A stretch of DNA of 64,000 nt. Source: Cubamyces lactineus (Eukaryota > Basidiomycota > Agaricomycetes > Polyporales > Polyporaceae). The stretch spans positions 2,232,001 through 2,296,000 of the forward strand of contig JACDTU010000003.1 in NCBI GenBank assembly GCA_022376465.1. Direction: 5' to 3'. Numbering within the stretch: the first letter of the stretch is position 1; every line of letters begins with the position of its first letter. A model generated the notes under the pieces. It saw only the letters and a list, made by a program, of their open reading frames with translations, was not told the origin of the DNA and made no database searches. Position numbers and translations under genes: made by a program. Shown here in pieces: positions 37,148 through 48,574 of the stretch.

Positions 37148-37792
37148 TCAATGCGACTCACAGCCAAGGCCCCGTCTCCGCGGACTGATGGTGCGCGAGG
37201 GAGAGTACGGGAGCGCTGATGGCGAGCTGGTGCTGGTACTCAGATCTGGGATGATGATCTGCACGGGGCGCGTTCGCGAGGGCGTTGCAGGAGGTGTGCG
37301 CAGCACGGGGCGCCTTGTCCCGGGAGTGTCGAAGGCCGAGGATGGGATCGGTGGGACCGGGGGCACTACAGAAGACTGCGGGGGCGGCGGAGGGGAGTGA
37401 GAGCGCGTACGGCGGCTGTACGCGACGGATGGCGAGCGTCGGTGTGCGCGCCTAGATGCGCGAGGGGTGGTAGGGGAAGATGAAGGAGAATGGGAGGGCG
37501 ACGCCAGGGGAGAATCTGAACACGCAGGGCCCGATCTGCGCGTGCCGAACTCATCTCCGTCGAACCAAAGCTGCTGCTGTGCCTTTGAGCTCATTGTGGA
37601 CGGTTGGTGGTGTGTCAATTTTTCGAGTAGGGGTGAGCCTACGAGGCGGGGTGGGATTGGAGGTTCGTTGAGGGTCTGAGGCAGATGAAGGCGCGAGCGT
37701 GAGGATACGCGACGGGCGAAGATGGGAGGCGATGGGAGAGGAGAGGGTACGAGCTGAGGAGAAGGCATGCGTGGAGGCGGTGCGAGAGACAT
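37148..37792 (-). CDS. Pro/Ser-rich protein of unknown function
   Basis: A single-exon frame of 214 codons starting MSLAPPPRMPSPQLVPSP. It is rich in Pro, Ser and Arg, with many Ser-Pro and Thr-Pro sites that would suit proline-directed kinases. Ordered-looking islands are QQQLWFDGDEFGTRR in the middle, SSAFDTPGTRRPVLRTPPAT in the second half, and RPVQIIIPDLSTS near the end. It ends RRRGLGCESH. A palindromic TATA-like element lies 112 bp upstream and a CT-rich leader precedes the ATG, which supports real transcription. Very long non-coding flanks (5.5 kb downstream, 2.2 kb upstream) are unlike the rest of the window and recall regulatory or developmental fungal genes. I do not recognise the family. 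Confidence 0.55.
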   Translation of the reverse strand: MSLAPPPRMPSPQLVPSPLPSPPIFARRVSSRSRLHLPQTLNEPPIPPRLVGSPLLEKLTHHQPSTMSSKAQQQLWFDGDEFGTRRSGPACSDSPLASPSHSPSSSPTTPRASRRAHRRSPSVAYSRRTRSHSPPPPPQSSVVPPVPPIPSSAFDTPGTRRPVLRTPPATPSRTRPVQIIIPDLSTSTSSPSALPYSPSRTISPRRRGLGCESH

Positions 37793-39944
37793 GCAGATGG
37801 AAGAGCGTTGAGAAGAGCAAGGGCTAGTGGAGAGGAGAGAGAGGCACTAGTGGCGGACGCGGCGGAGGAGAGGGTGGGCGGAGAAAGACGGTGGAGGGGA
37901 CTGGGATATATATATCCATGTCGAAGAGAGGAGGACGTGAGGAGGCTGGCAGGAATAAAAAATGGATTAGCATTACTGTTACTCGGTGGCACGGTATTAG
38001 GACATCTGCCACCAGATCTGAGAGGAAGGGGCGTGCGGGGGAATAAGGACAAAACAAGACAGACGCCCTCCGATTGGCTGCGATGCGCTCGGACGGCTGC
38101 TGCGTGCTGTGAAGGGACGCGCGCGAAGACGACAGTCCGCGTCCGGGCGTATGGCTGTCCTGTCGCTCGTGACCGACGTGACCTCTCCTCGCCCCTCCTC
38201 CTGCCACCTGGCTCGCCTTCCAATTCGGTTGGGCGCCACACCCCTACACGCCCTCCCTCGGCCCACTCGAAACACCTCCAGCGGTCGTCCTCCACAAACG
38301 CCCGCAACATGTGTTCGCCAGATCTCCGCTTCCCGCTCGCGACGTTTGATACCTTGACGCTCACCTTCAGCCCTCCGCGTCTCTCCATCGTCGGGTTCCA
38401 ATGTCCATCCGCATCACCCGCTCCCGATTCAGCGCACTCTCAGCCGCAGCCATAGCGTGGTCGCGCCAAGCGTCCCCGCTCACACGAGAAGCCCTGCGAA
38501 TGGGTGAATCTTCCGCGGAACACAGCCCGTCTTGCCTTCATGTCTTTGTAACGGAAGTCGGAAAGCCAAAGAAAGCCAGCGCGATGCAGTCGACTCACAA
38601 CGTTGTTCGCCCCCGTAGCGCCCAATCTGCGCATCCAAAGTTGCACGCTTGCCATATCCGGATCTCGGCTGTCTTCGGCCTGTCCCCTCCATCCTTCTCA
38701 CTCTACGCGCTTCCAACCCTCATCGGGTCTGCGATAGCCGTTTCCTCCTCGCACAGATCATCCCAGGCCATCCGAATCCGCCTTCGCCGTGCACGTCCAT
38801 CCTGACTGGGTCGTAGCGCCTCGAGAGAGCGTTTCCCAGTAATTTCGGAGCGCCAGAGTCAGAGAGACTCAGGGCCACACGAGGTCGAATCTGTGGACAT
38901 CTTCCATGTCCCGTTGCATCAATCCCAATTCAATGACTCTCCTCTTTCTTCTCAGTCTTCTTCCCCGTCCTAGCAGCTTCTTCACCCGTCTCCATCGCGC
39001 CCTCATAAGTCTATACTTGGCCTTGCGCCCCCCGCCCTTCCTCAACGTTAGCCGCCCATCATCACACCCGCCAACGCCTGCAGCCTACCGCACCTTCGGC
39101 TACACCTCGTCTCCCTTGGCCTTGGCGTGCCACCCCAGTCTGAATCCGGTCCTCAGCAGATCGGCCACATTCATTTGCTTGTTTGACAACAAAGAGCCCG
39201 GCGTACGTCCGCACATATATTCAAAAAGCCAATGTGCCTTTGTTTCTCACACTCGAAATCGCGGCTGATCATCTGGACGCGCTTCTGCACTTCTCCGGGG
39301 GTGCAGCTGCTGTAAGACATGTACTCGCTCTTGTTCTCATCACTGATGTTCTGTCCTATCGCGAAGCTCCGTATGTCCCATCCGTCTACCCATTGTCCTC
39401 CTCGAGTACAATGGGCGTTTCTAGGGCAGCGTCGGCACACGTTGCTCGCTTCGCCACGCTCACATGTACAGAACGCGATTTCTCTCTCGCGTCGCATTGT
39501 CTGTGCAGGCACATACCTTCTAGGAGATCGTCGACTCGGAGCTCGCGCTGATCGTGCGCGGTCTATTGCAATCTTACCCGCTCTGGCACGATCAGCGTCC
39601 TTCCGCCGCGGTCCTGAACGCAATCTACCCATCTAGGCCTCTCAATGCGCCGCTGCCAGCCTCTTGTCGAGTATTGTCAACCTCCTTGTGACGCGCTATA
39701 TTCCTGACAGTCCAGATGTACCCTATCTTAGTGTCTGGCACGCATATCCGTCTATATCCCTACCGACCCTCTCTGGCAGGCCTCTTCCTTTACTGTTTAG
39801 TCTGTTCAACCCTGGTGGTCTCCCTGCCTATACTTCTTCGCAACTATCTTGCCAGCGGCATCTGATATCTCGCTACTGGCTAGTGTGCGCTTCTTCTGGA
39901 TCTTGACTGTGTTAAACACGCGCTTCAGCCTCTATTGAAAGAGA
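37793..39944. other. long divergent intergenic region
   Basis: About 2.15 kb lies between the Pro/Ser-rich gene and the chitinase. The half near 37793-38400 is the CT-rich promoter side of the minus-strand gene; frames overlapping it are low complexity. The remainder (38400-39944) is pyrimidine-rich on the plus strand, with several short frames that show no recognisable protein. Confidence 0.45.
37904..37917 (-). promoter_or_regulatory. palindromic TATA-like element
   Basis: A perfect 14-bp palindrome (GGATATATATATCC) stands in GC-rich DNA 112 bp upstream of the minus-strand ATG at 37792. It is followed toward the gene by CT-rich tracts, the usual layout of strong fungal promoters. Confidence 0.5.
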
Positions 39945-42424
39945 ATGACCATCGCTCTCCGTGCCTTCTTCGCAGGGCTTCCCCTTCTCCCGCTTATGAT
40001 CCATGGTGCACCTGCCCCACAAGACCCGTCCCCGGCCTTTCCCCGGGCACAGGGAGAGCGTACTCCTGTCACGGGTACGCTGTCGCCGATACCACCACTA
40101 GTGGCAGCGGAGACGTTTACGTCGACCACAAGCACACCACGGCTGGCAGCGGCGGCTGATCCTTCGGCGAGGCGACGCTCTTTCCTGGCATTTCCTGCCC
40201 AGTCTGGCGCGCACGGCGCGGATCCTCCTGTGCTCTCCTCCCGTTCTGAGACAGTTCTATTCCTCCCGCCAGGCGCGTCGCCGCTGTTGCCACCGCCACC
40301 CCTCCCGCCCGTCCTCTCTTCCCCGCAGAGCCAAGACGCGTCCATTTCCTCGCCCGCGCGCTCTGCACCGTCAGGCGCCCCTTCGTCGACGCCCCAACCT
40401 GGTCCTCCTCCCTCCGCTCCGCCACCGCCTGCGACTGCTGATACAAGCCCTTCTTCCCCCGATGCCAACCTCAATTTGGACCCAAATTCACCCGGCCGCG
40501 ATGCCGCTGCCAGCAACGATGACAATACGAGCAGCAACACGTCGTCGTCGTTGTCGTCGCCGCCGCCGCCGCCACGACCACTCGTCATGGCGTACTACCC
40601 GGACTGGGCAGGGGACGACTTCCCGCCGGAGAAGGTCGACTTTGCGCGCTTTGATTGGATCGACTTTGCATTCGCCGTGCCAGATGCACAGTTCAACCTC
40701 TCGTGGGACGGCTCAGACGACGCCCCGGACTTGCTCAAGCGGCTTGTAAGCAGCGCCCACAGCGCTGGAAAACATGTGAAGCTTAGCGTAGGTGGCTGGA
40801 CGGGTAGCAGGTACGTGCATTCATTCAATGAGCGCCATTCGGTGTGGATATGTATCGCACTGGTCGTGCGCCATGCTGGATGCATGCTGGACGTCGTGCG
40901 CTCAGGGGCCGCCCTGGGGTCTGAGGCTGGACTGCACAGCGGGACCTGTACGGATCTACGCCAGGAACACCCAGCTGACAACTAAGGTGGTTTGCCCATA
41001 TCAGGTACTTTTCCTCTGCGGCGGCCACAGCACAGGGCAGGACGACGCTCGCGAACAACATCCTCGCGCTCTACAACGAGTTAGGCCTGGATGGAATCGA
41101 CATCGACTGGGAGTATCCCGCGCAGAATGGCGCGGCGGGCAACACTGTACTCACGGGCGACAGCGCGAACTTCCTCGCGTTCCTCCAGCTGCTGCGTGCG
41201 ACGCTGCCGCCAGGTGCGAAGATCACCGCCGCGACGCAGACGGTGCCGTTCGCGGGCCCAGACGGGGACCCGCTCGGGGACGTGTCCGCGTTCGCAGAGG
41301 TGCTCGATTGGGTGCTGCTCATGAATTACGACACCTGGGGCTGTGAGTAGGCTCGTTCCCTTCTTCTCTCTCTCTCGCCCCACGCCTTGCTTATCTGCCT
41401 TTGACATTGCGTTTACCTCGCGTTCATATCCGCCCTGCCCCCTAATTCCCCTCTTCGCGGCACTCTCCCACCGCCCCGCCTCCAACCTCGGATCTACCAA
41501 AACCTTGTATGCCATACCTGCCGCCGTCGCGCATTGATTCCTGCCGTCGCGGGTGTCGTAGCCTCCAGCGATCCCGGTCCGAACGCCCCTCTCAGCGACG
41601 CCTGCAACAACTCGACGCAAGACAGCGCGAGCGCACTCGCAGCGCTGCGGGCGTGGACCGCCGCCGGCTTCCCCGCGTCCCAACTCGTGCTCGGCGTGCC
41701 CTCTTACGGATACATCTCACGGTCGTCCGCCTCCCTCTTGCGGACTCGCGCCCTTGGGACGCCGCGCGCACGCTTCCTGTGGGATGCCCGCAGGGGACAG
41801 GGACGTCGCCGAAGGCGCACCCGACGTCATCGTGCGGCCCGAGCCCCGGTGCTCGGGTGGGTCAGCGCGCTGGTCGACAAGGCGAAGGAGAAGCTGCTGC
41901 CCCCTGGGAAGACGGCGACGGCGACGCGGGTCGTGAACGAGGACGGCGGGACGGACGATGGGCAGGTGCAGTTCCGCGAGCTTGTCAGGCAGGGAATCGT
42001 CCTACCCTATCTCGACGCGTCCAACACGTCGTCGCTGCCTCTCAATATCAGCGAGTCACACGATGCCTCGATGCGATCGGTCCTGCTCAGCAGTCAAGAT
42101 GAAAACGGGAGTGGCCAAGGACCGGGCCCCAGCCCGGCGCAATCTGAAGCTCTGCGCGCGGCAGTGGAGAACCGCGAGCCCCGCGCGCTGTTCGCAGGCT
42201 CGAGTGGGTTCACGCGCGGGTGGGACGCGTGCTCGAGCACGCCGTTCTTGCGCTCGGCAGCGGCGGGGCAGGTGGTCGCGTACGACGACCCGGTGTCGCT
42301 TGAGATGAAGGCAGAGTTCGCGCGTGCGGCGGGCATGCGCGGTGTGAACATGTTCGACGTCCATGGAGACACGGACGAGTGGGATCTGGCGGACGCGCTC
42401 TTACGTGGCTTGGGTGTGAAGTGA
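39945..42424 (+). CDS. secreted GH18 chitinase with long N-terminal linker
   Basis: Endo-type chitin hydrolase of glycoside hydrolase family 18, acting outside the cell or on the cell wall. A signal peptide (MTIALRAFFAGLPLLPLMIH) is followed by about 190 residues of Pro/Ser/Ala-rich linker before the barrel begins at PLVMAYYPDWAGDDFPP (near residue 213). Family motifs are complete: KLSVGGW (SxGG), GLDGIDIDWEYP with the catalytic Glu near residue 320, MNYDTWG, and GVNMFDVHGDTDEWDL at the end. Introns are 40811-41004 and 41343-41561; the exons sum to 689 codons, including the stop. An Arg-rich stretch (about 41778-41850) replaces the loop expected after VLGVPSYGY and may be a local frame problem. 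The linker at the N-terminus is unusual, since most fungal chitinases have theirs C-terminal. Confidence 0.87.
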
Positions 42425-43036
42425 TATCGGTGGTCGGGAACGTGGAGCTGAGCGGTAGGAGGGGCGCGGCGTGTTGCCACTTTCAATATTATAATCGTGC
42501 CCAGACGATCGTCGATAGACCTACTTGATCGGTGGAATCCAGTCGCAGACTCGCAGTACTAAAGCGTACGCGAGTTCAGTGGCAACTTGGACCTTGGTAA
42601 ACGGAGACTAGCTATGGTAGCATTACAAGGTAAGTGAGTAATAAGTAGAAGGATTATCTAGAATGATCGGGGCAGGCCCAAATTGAATGTGGCAACAACA
42701 CTGGCCGTCCTGTACGGGCAGGAGCTTAGACTTCTGCGTGAGAATCTCTCGGAGTGGTTTCGTAAATAGCCCACGTCTCCGTCTGTCTCCTACCACCACC
42801 TACCGACCGCCGTCCAGTCGACGTTTCTTTGCCTATCTGCAACAACGCTAAGACGCGTACATCGCGCTGAACGTCCAATCCGAGTCCACAACCACAACAA
42901 ACCGGAAGCCCGAAGCCACCGAGTGCGTGAGAACGCATCGACGCGCGACGGCACCGCCACCGATTTCCGTGACGTCGCCTGCACGCGGCCTGGCCAGACA
43001 CACTCACCTCCGAGTCGCGCTCGTCACTCGTGCGTG
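42425..43036. other. intergenic upstream of the tandem array
   Basis: These 612 bp hold the chitinase 3' end and the promoter of array gene A. In-frame codons continue upstream of the chosen start of A (back to 42923), but the other three paralogues all begin Met-Asn, so the upstream part is treated as leader. Confidence 0.4.
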
Positions 43037-45423
43037 ATGAACAACTCCCCGTCGGACCCATCGCAAACGGCGCAAACGCACGCGACCGATGACCTCGCAG
43101 CCTTCGTTGCGGGGTATCAGCACTTCCAGGCTCTCCCTCAGGCACAAGCGCTGCCGCCGTTCGGCGCGTCGACGTCGGACCAGGCGAATTCGAACGCCTC
43201 GGTAGGCTCTACGAGCCAGCCCGGGCCTCTCTCATGGCAAATCCCGTGGCAGCAGCCACAGGGCGGTCCTGGGGCGTTTATGCATACCTCTCAGTCGTCT
43301 CACACTCAGCAGCAGACGATGCCCTCTCTGAACCAACCCGTGCACCAGTGGATGTCGCAATTTCAGGGCGGCGCTCAGCCCGTCGCACCACCCCAGCAAC
43401 CCCAGTCTACCAATGTGCAGGACTCCAACGCCCTTGTGGCGTCGCTGCTGTCGACGATACAGATGTCTCTTACACAGCAGCATCAGGCCATGGCGATGTC
43501 GATGAACATGCCCGAGATGCTCCGGCAGGTGCATCCGCCAAAGCCCTCGCCACCGGTAGGCTCGAAGCCGGACGATGAGGAGCTGATTGTAGATGCCTTG
43601 CGGCGCTGCAAGTCCAGCGGGCTTACGCCACGACAAGCACTGGATAGCCTCGACGGGGTAGGTGCTGATGTCTCTTTCGTCATGTGATTTGCGATTGATC
43701 GTTTTCTCGTCAGGTTAACGGCTACAGTGCGGCTGGTAAGTACGAATGCGGCAAATATCTCACCGCGTGCTCACGAGTCGAATCAGCTTGGAAGGATTAC
43801 TTCCTCGATCATATGCATAGACTCCATGCTCGGAGCAGGCTTCCAAAACCTGAAAGCCTGCCGACTGCGCGACGTTCCGAACACCGGGGTGAGCAAAAAG
43901 CCTCGTCTCATGAGGCTTCGCCGTCCAATTCGGAGCGCAATGAACGGTACGATGGTGCACATTGAATCATGTTCATGTCATTACTCAAATTTGGATCCAA
44001 GGCGAAGTCGCCCCACACCTACGATCCCTCGGAGGCAGAATGGCAAACCAGCCTCTGGAAAGGAACGCGCTCAATCTGTATCTGAACGATCGTCATCATC
44101 GAAGCCAGTAGCGACTACGTTGACGAAGAAAGCGCCACAAGAACGTTCGCGGCGAGGTCCTAACTTTTTTGCTGCTCTCCCTACCGGCGTTCGACGCAGA
44201 CAAGCCAGTCCTGTCCCTATGTTCCATGCTGGAACACGTATTCCACAGTCGCAGACGCACGTCAAGCCTACTCCTCCAGCATCAGAGGAGAGCAGCGGCC
44301 AACGGTTTACCGATGCGGAGAAGATATTCTTCATCCAATACCTTCAGTGGCGGCTGCACGATGACCCGACCGTCACCAAAGACGAGCTGTACGGAGAGCT
44401 CGCGGAGGCAGTGAGTGCATATATGCTATATCAAACGTCCACCGTTCTCGTGTTCTGACTTCAACGCGCGTACTCCCCCCCGTGCGATAGGTACCGCATC
44501 ACGACGCAGGAGCGTGGAAGCGACATTGGGACAAGCATCCGGAGCTACCTGACCAGATATTCATTGAAGGACGGAAAGGAACTGCCACGACTACGCGCGC
44601 GCACTCTGGGACCGCTGATCCGGGTTCAGAAGATGGACAAGGATCTGAGGATGGCGAAGGGGAATCGGACGACTCTGAATCCGACTCCGAGGATGAGTCT
44701 GAGGCATCCGATCGTGCTAGCTCTCCTCCCGCTGCCGCATCGGCTAAGGCTCCCGCGAAAAGAGGTCGGGGCCGACCACGCAAGCAAGAGGTCACCGAGG
44801 GCGATTTTCGCGCGATGGCTCAATACAAGTTCGAGAATCGCGAGATCTGGAACACGTATACGTCTGAGCTTGCGCGCTGGCGAGACTTCGCTAGCCGTCC
44901 AGAGGTGTGTTATTCCTCTGTCTTCCGTAGTTATTTCGTACGACTTACATCAGCATTATTACTGTGATGGCTAGAACGCTGCAAGAAGATCGCATCAAGC
45001 GTGGATCACAATCGCACTCAAACGTTCGGACGGTTAGTACTTTCCTCGCTCGTCACCGCGTGGCGTTGCTCATACCGTGCAATACCCGCCATTCCCATAG
45101 AGTTGGAGACCTACTACGAGGAATGTGTACAGGAGCACCGCCGACAACACCGCGTAAACGGTATCTCGAAAGGCTACGTAGAGACAAAGACCCACGACGG
45201 GAGAGAAGAGGGGTACTCTCCCGAAGGTCGAAGGGAGACGAGCGCAAGAACTAACCCTTCGATTAACGGGAATGGGCACGCCACGGCCGTGCGAAGTGTT
45301 CCCCAGATTCCTCGCAAACGCCAAGCGCAAGAGCAGGTCCCTGACGGTAGCCCGACCTCGCGCAAGCGTCCAAAGGAGGAAGTCAAGGACGAAGATAATA
45401 GTAGTCTCAAGCTCCCTAGCTAG
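43037..45423 (+). CDS. array gene A: three-module Myb-like protein, unknown function
   Basis: The start is the Met-Asn shared with its three paralogues. Exon 1 (43037-43657, 207 codons) is Gln/Pro-rich and ends in the first helical module (DDEELIVDALRRCK, TPRQALDSLDG). The 22-nt micro-exon (43714-43735) and the next exon add AWKDYFLDHMHRLHA. A linker with HAGTRIP and KPTPP leads to module 2 (RFTDAEKIFFIQYLQW, KDELYGELAEA, then after an intron PHHDAGAWKRHWDKHPELPD), which resembles the Rap1-type Myb domain. An acidic Ser/Asp/Glu tract and KRGRGRPRK (AT-hook-like) precede module 3 (VTEGDFRAMAQYKFENREIW, ARRSHQAWITIAL). The C-terminus is basic (PRKRQAQEQ, SRKRPKEE) and ends SSLKLPS. It looks like a nuclear DNA-binding or chromatin protein; function is inference. 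Confidence 0.75.
43714..43735 (+). other. 22-nt micro-exon, gene A
   Basis: Bounded by CAG on the left and GTAAGT on the right; encodes Val-Asn-Gly-Tyr-Ser-Ala-Ala plus one base completed by the next exon. The same length and phase occur in all four paralogues. Confidence 0.75.
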
Positions 45424-46017
45424 TATCGCCGATGTGAACTGCCGCCCCTATCGTGTCTGCTATATTCCTGTGGAGTCTGCGTATGACTCTGGACATCCAC
45501 CTCGTCGATTTCATATGCTGACGTTTGAGGACAGCTTGTACAGTTCCATAACTCTCCCCCTAATCTCGTTTTGTGTACATTGCGCTACCATAATGTGCTG
45601 TAGGATTCGAGCTTTGGCCACGTTCGCAATGTTTGATGGAACACATCGTGTACATTCGTTGTGCAACGAGGTTGCGATGCTTGAGGCTTTGCTCTAACTT
45701 ACTGTCCGACATCTCCAATGAACGATCACGATAAGGCGTTGAATATACCTGGAGCCGTATATAGCAAGCACGCCCCGCAGATAAGGGTCTGTGCAACAAG
45801 AACGTTGCCAACACCCAGCAACATCCTCGTTGCGGCAGCTGCGGTAAATCGCGAGGCACGAACAGAACACTGTGCCGAACAAACACGCGATAGCCTCGCT
45901 TCGCTTCTTGCTTTACACCATCATCCCATAGCCCAGTCGGTATCGCGCATGCCCATGCGAACCTGCGTTTCATAACCCGTCCGTTCCGTGTTGCTTCTGC
46001 GGGCGACGCTGCTGATC
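45424..46017. other. spacer between array genes A and B
   Basis: 594 bp. A TATATAG at 45758-45764 lies about 250 bp before the ATG of B and could be its TATA box. The 45440-45700 part is AT-richer and probably contains the 3' end of A. No gene or mobile element was seen. Confidence 0.4.
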
Positions 46018-48574
46018 ATGAACTTCAACGCGCCTACTAACACCAACTTCGATCCGGGGACAGGCTCTGCGGCGCCTGTGGACTTACGCGTTCTTCTCGC
46101 GGCTCTTGGAGCCTCGCAGCAGCAGCCCCTACCAGGTCAGCCACAGACCTCGCTACATCAATCCTCGGGCTCTTTGTCCAGTATACCGCAATGGCCTGTT
46201 CAGGCCCAGATGCCAGTAGGGCAGTACCAGTGGCAGCAGCCTCAGGTTCAACCCGGTGCGGCCGCCTTTCAAGCACCGTTACCGCAGCCTCCTCCTCCAC
46301 AATTGCAGCCCAACGCACCTCTGAATCAGACGCAGTATAACATCATCGCCCAATGGGCAGCTCAGAACCAGGCCGCGCCCCAGTCTGCAGCACCTCCGAT
46401 CGCCGCGACGCAGCAGCTCCAGCCTAATGTGGTGCAGAACACGGACCTGAACGCCGTCACCGCGTCGTTTCTGTCGGCTTTTAATACGTATCTCACCCAA
46501 CAGCAGCAGGATTCGCAGGCGCCACCAGTCGTCCCCCAGGTTACTCAGCAGAATGCTCCTGTTCAAACGCATCGCCAGGTGGCACCAGTAGGCTCCGCGC
46601 CGGATGACGAGTCCCGCCTCATAGCTGCACTGAGGAATCGCAAGAGTCTGAATGTGTCTTTCCGTCAAGCGCTGGAGAGTCTGGATGGGGTCAGTACTCC
46701 GATGATTCCTGGTTCACAAGGATGTTTTGTAGTTGACTAACTGGGTGCGCCGAATATCAACAGGTGAACAACCACAGTGCTGCTGGTTTGTCATATCATT
46801 TTTTTGCCTGGTATTCATACAAACTGAAGTTTGTAGCGTGGAAGGACTACTTCCTAGACCACATTCATAGACTCTATGCCCAAAGCGATCCACAAAGACC
46901 GAAGGAACCTAGAAGCGGAGATCAGGCCCCCACTACCCAAGCAACTGGGGAGCGGTACAGTATAGCGACGCCTCTAGAAGAGGGGTATGTTCAGTCATCA
47001 CTGTGGTGTTCATGGAACGTGCTGAAGAAGATCGTCGTATTCGCAGCCGCGTGCCACGCCCACATCTAAGCAAGGAGGCGCGACCTACATTACCTCGCCC
47101 TTCAAACGTCTCCTCTCATTCGTCTACTATGACGCCACCCGAGTTTTCCCGGCGGAGCCCTGACCTTTCGGGCAATCCCCCTCTGGGAACACGGCGCAGA
47201 CGAGGCAGCCCCGTTGCGATGTATCACGCAGGCACGCGCATTCCGCTGTGGTCTGAACGCTTGTCAGTGAAGCCGACTCCGCCGACCTGGGAGAAAAACG
47301 ACGGCTCGAAGTTCACCGACGCGGACAAAACGTTCTTCATCCACTATATCCAGTGGCGAATGCATAACGATCCACTCATCACGAAGCCCGAGCTATATGC
47401 CGAGTTGGCTGAACATGTGAGTGCACCGAAAGCCCCCGGCGTGACATGATGGTATTGATCATGAGGCTGCTACCTACCGCACAGGCGCCCCACCACGACG
47501 CAGATGCGTGGAAAAGGCATTGGGACAAGTGGCCCCAGCTGCCAGACAAGCTGTTCATAGAAGGCCGTAATCGAGCATACCCTCCGACGCAGCCTTCAAT
47601 ATCGAGACCAGCGGGCGTCCCACGTAGGACCCAGAAGGGGCCAGCATACGAGGACAATGGTGATTCGAAATCATCGTCGGGCGAGTCGGAAGACGAGAAT
47701 GCGGATGCACGAGCACCAGACAAACAAGCGTCGAGCAGTGCACCCTCAGCAGGCTCTTCGGCAAAGAAAGGAGTTGCGAAGTCGCGTAAGTACTACCAAG
47801 CCGTTACAGAGGCGGACCTGCGAGCGATGGCCTTGTACATGTTCGAGAACCAGCCCATGTGGTCGGACCCGAGCGTCACTATCACGAAACGTTGGACAGA
47901 GTTTGCAGAACGCGAAGGGGTACGTCCTCTTCGATGACTGGCACGAGACCGTGGCCCGGTGTACGGCCTGCGCCCTTTGGCATCCCATTGCTAACACCAT
48001 CGCCCTTGTTACAGAACACCACAAGACGGACGCTGCTTGGGTGGATGTCGGCCGAGAAGGCACATGCTACCCGTCAGTACTCACCTCCTATGGCAAGTCC
48101 CGCGTAATCGAATGCTTACAGACCTATGTGGGTGCGCCATTAGAATTGAAAGCGTTCGTAGAGGAGCTCCGCAAAGCCGCAGAGACGGAGGTGCAGACCT
48201 TGCGCGCTTCCAAGCCTGATTCAAGCGCCATTCAGGCTGTACCCTTGCTGTTCAAGCAGTTCCGAGCATCATCGTACTCTAAGGAGCCAATTCGAGCACC
48301 GTCAGAGAAGTCTGGAGGCGGCGCTTACAAGCCCGCGAAGAAGCGAGATTCGATCACGCCGCAGGAGACCAAATCCGAGGAGAAAGCAGCCGCGAGAGAC
48401 GTGGAGAAGGCGAAGATACTTGTGGAAGACTCGTCTGCTATTCGGTCAGACGCTTTCGAGGGCTCTCGAAAACGTCATGCGGATGAGGATACCAAGGTCG
48501 AATCTCCGGTGCGTAAACGTCCGAAGGAAGGACCGCAGGAGGGTATACATGAAGTAATAGAGCTTTCTGATTGA
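46018..48574 (+). CDS. array gene B: three-module Myb-like protein, unknown function
   Basis: Same plan as gene A. Exon 1 (46018-46689, 224 codons) has LRVLLAALGASQQQPLPGQP, then long Gln/Pro-rich sequence, and ends in module 1 (DDESRLIAALRNRKSLN, FRQALESLDG). The micro-exon (46764-46785) encodes VNNHSAA and joins AWKDYFLDHIHRLYAQS. The linker carries MYHAGTRIP and KPTPPTWEK. Module 2 reads KFTDADKTFFIHYIQWRMH, ELYAELAEH, then PHHDADAWKRHWDKWPQLPD. Module 3 reads VTEADLRAMALYMFENQPMW, RWTEFAEREG, then TTRRTLLGWMSAEKAHA. The C-terminal helix LELKAFVEELRKAAETEV is followed by Lys/Arg/Glu-rich sequence with a basic signal (SPVRKRPKEG). The last residues are VIELSD, a good match to a SUMO-interaction motif. 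Confidence 0.75.
46764..46785 (+). other. 22-nt micro-exon, gene B
   Basis: Bounded by CAACAG and GTTTGT; encodes Val-Asn-Asn-His-Ser-Ala-Ala plus one base. Same length and phase as in genes A, C and D. Confidence 0.75.

Noticed and set aside
37639..38388. Minus-strand frame of 249 codons upstream of the Pro/Ser-rich gene
   Set aside because: It overlaps the CT-rich promoter and the palindromic TATA element, has low-complexity composition and no conserved block.
39932..40588. Minus-strand frame of 218 codons opposite the chitinase linker
   Set aside because: It is the Gly/Ser/Glu-rich mirror of a Pro/Ala/Ser-rich coding sequence; it has no motif and is fully antisense to a supported exon.
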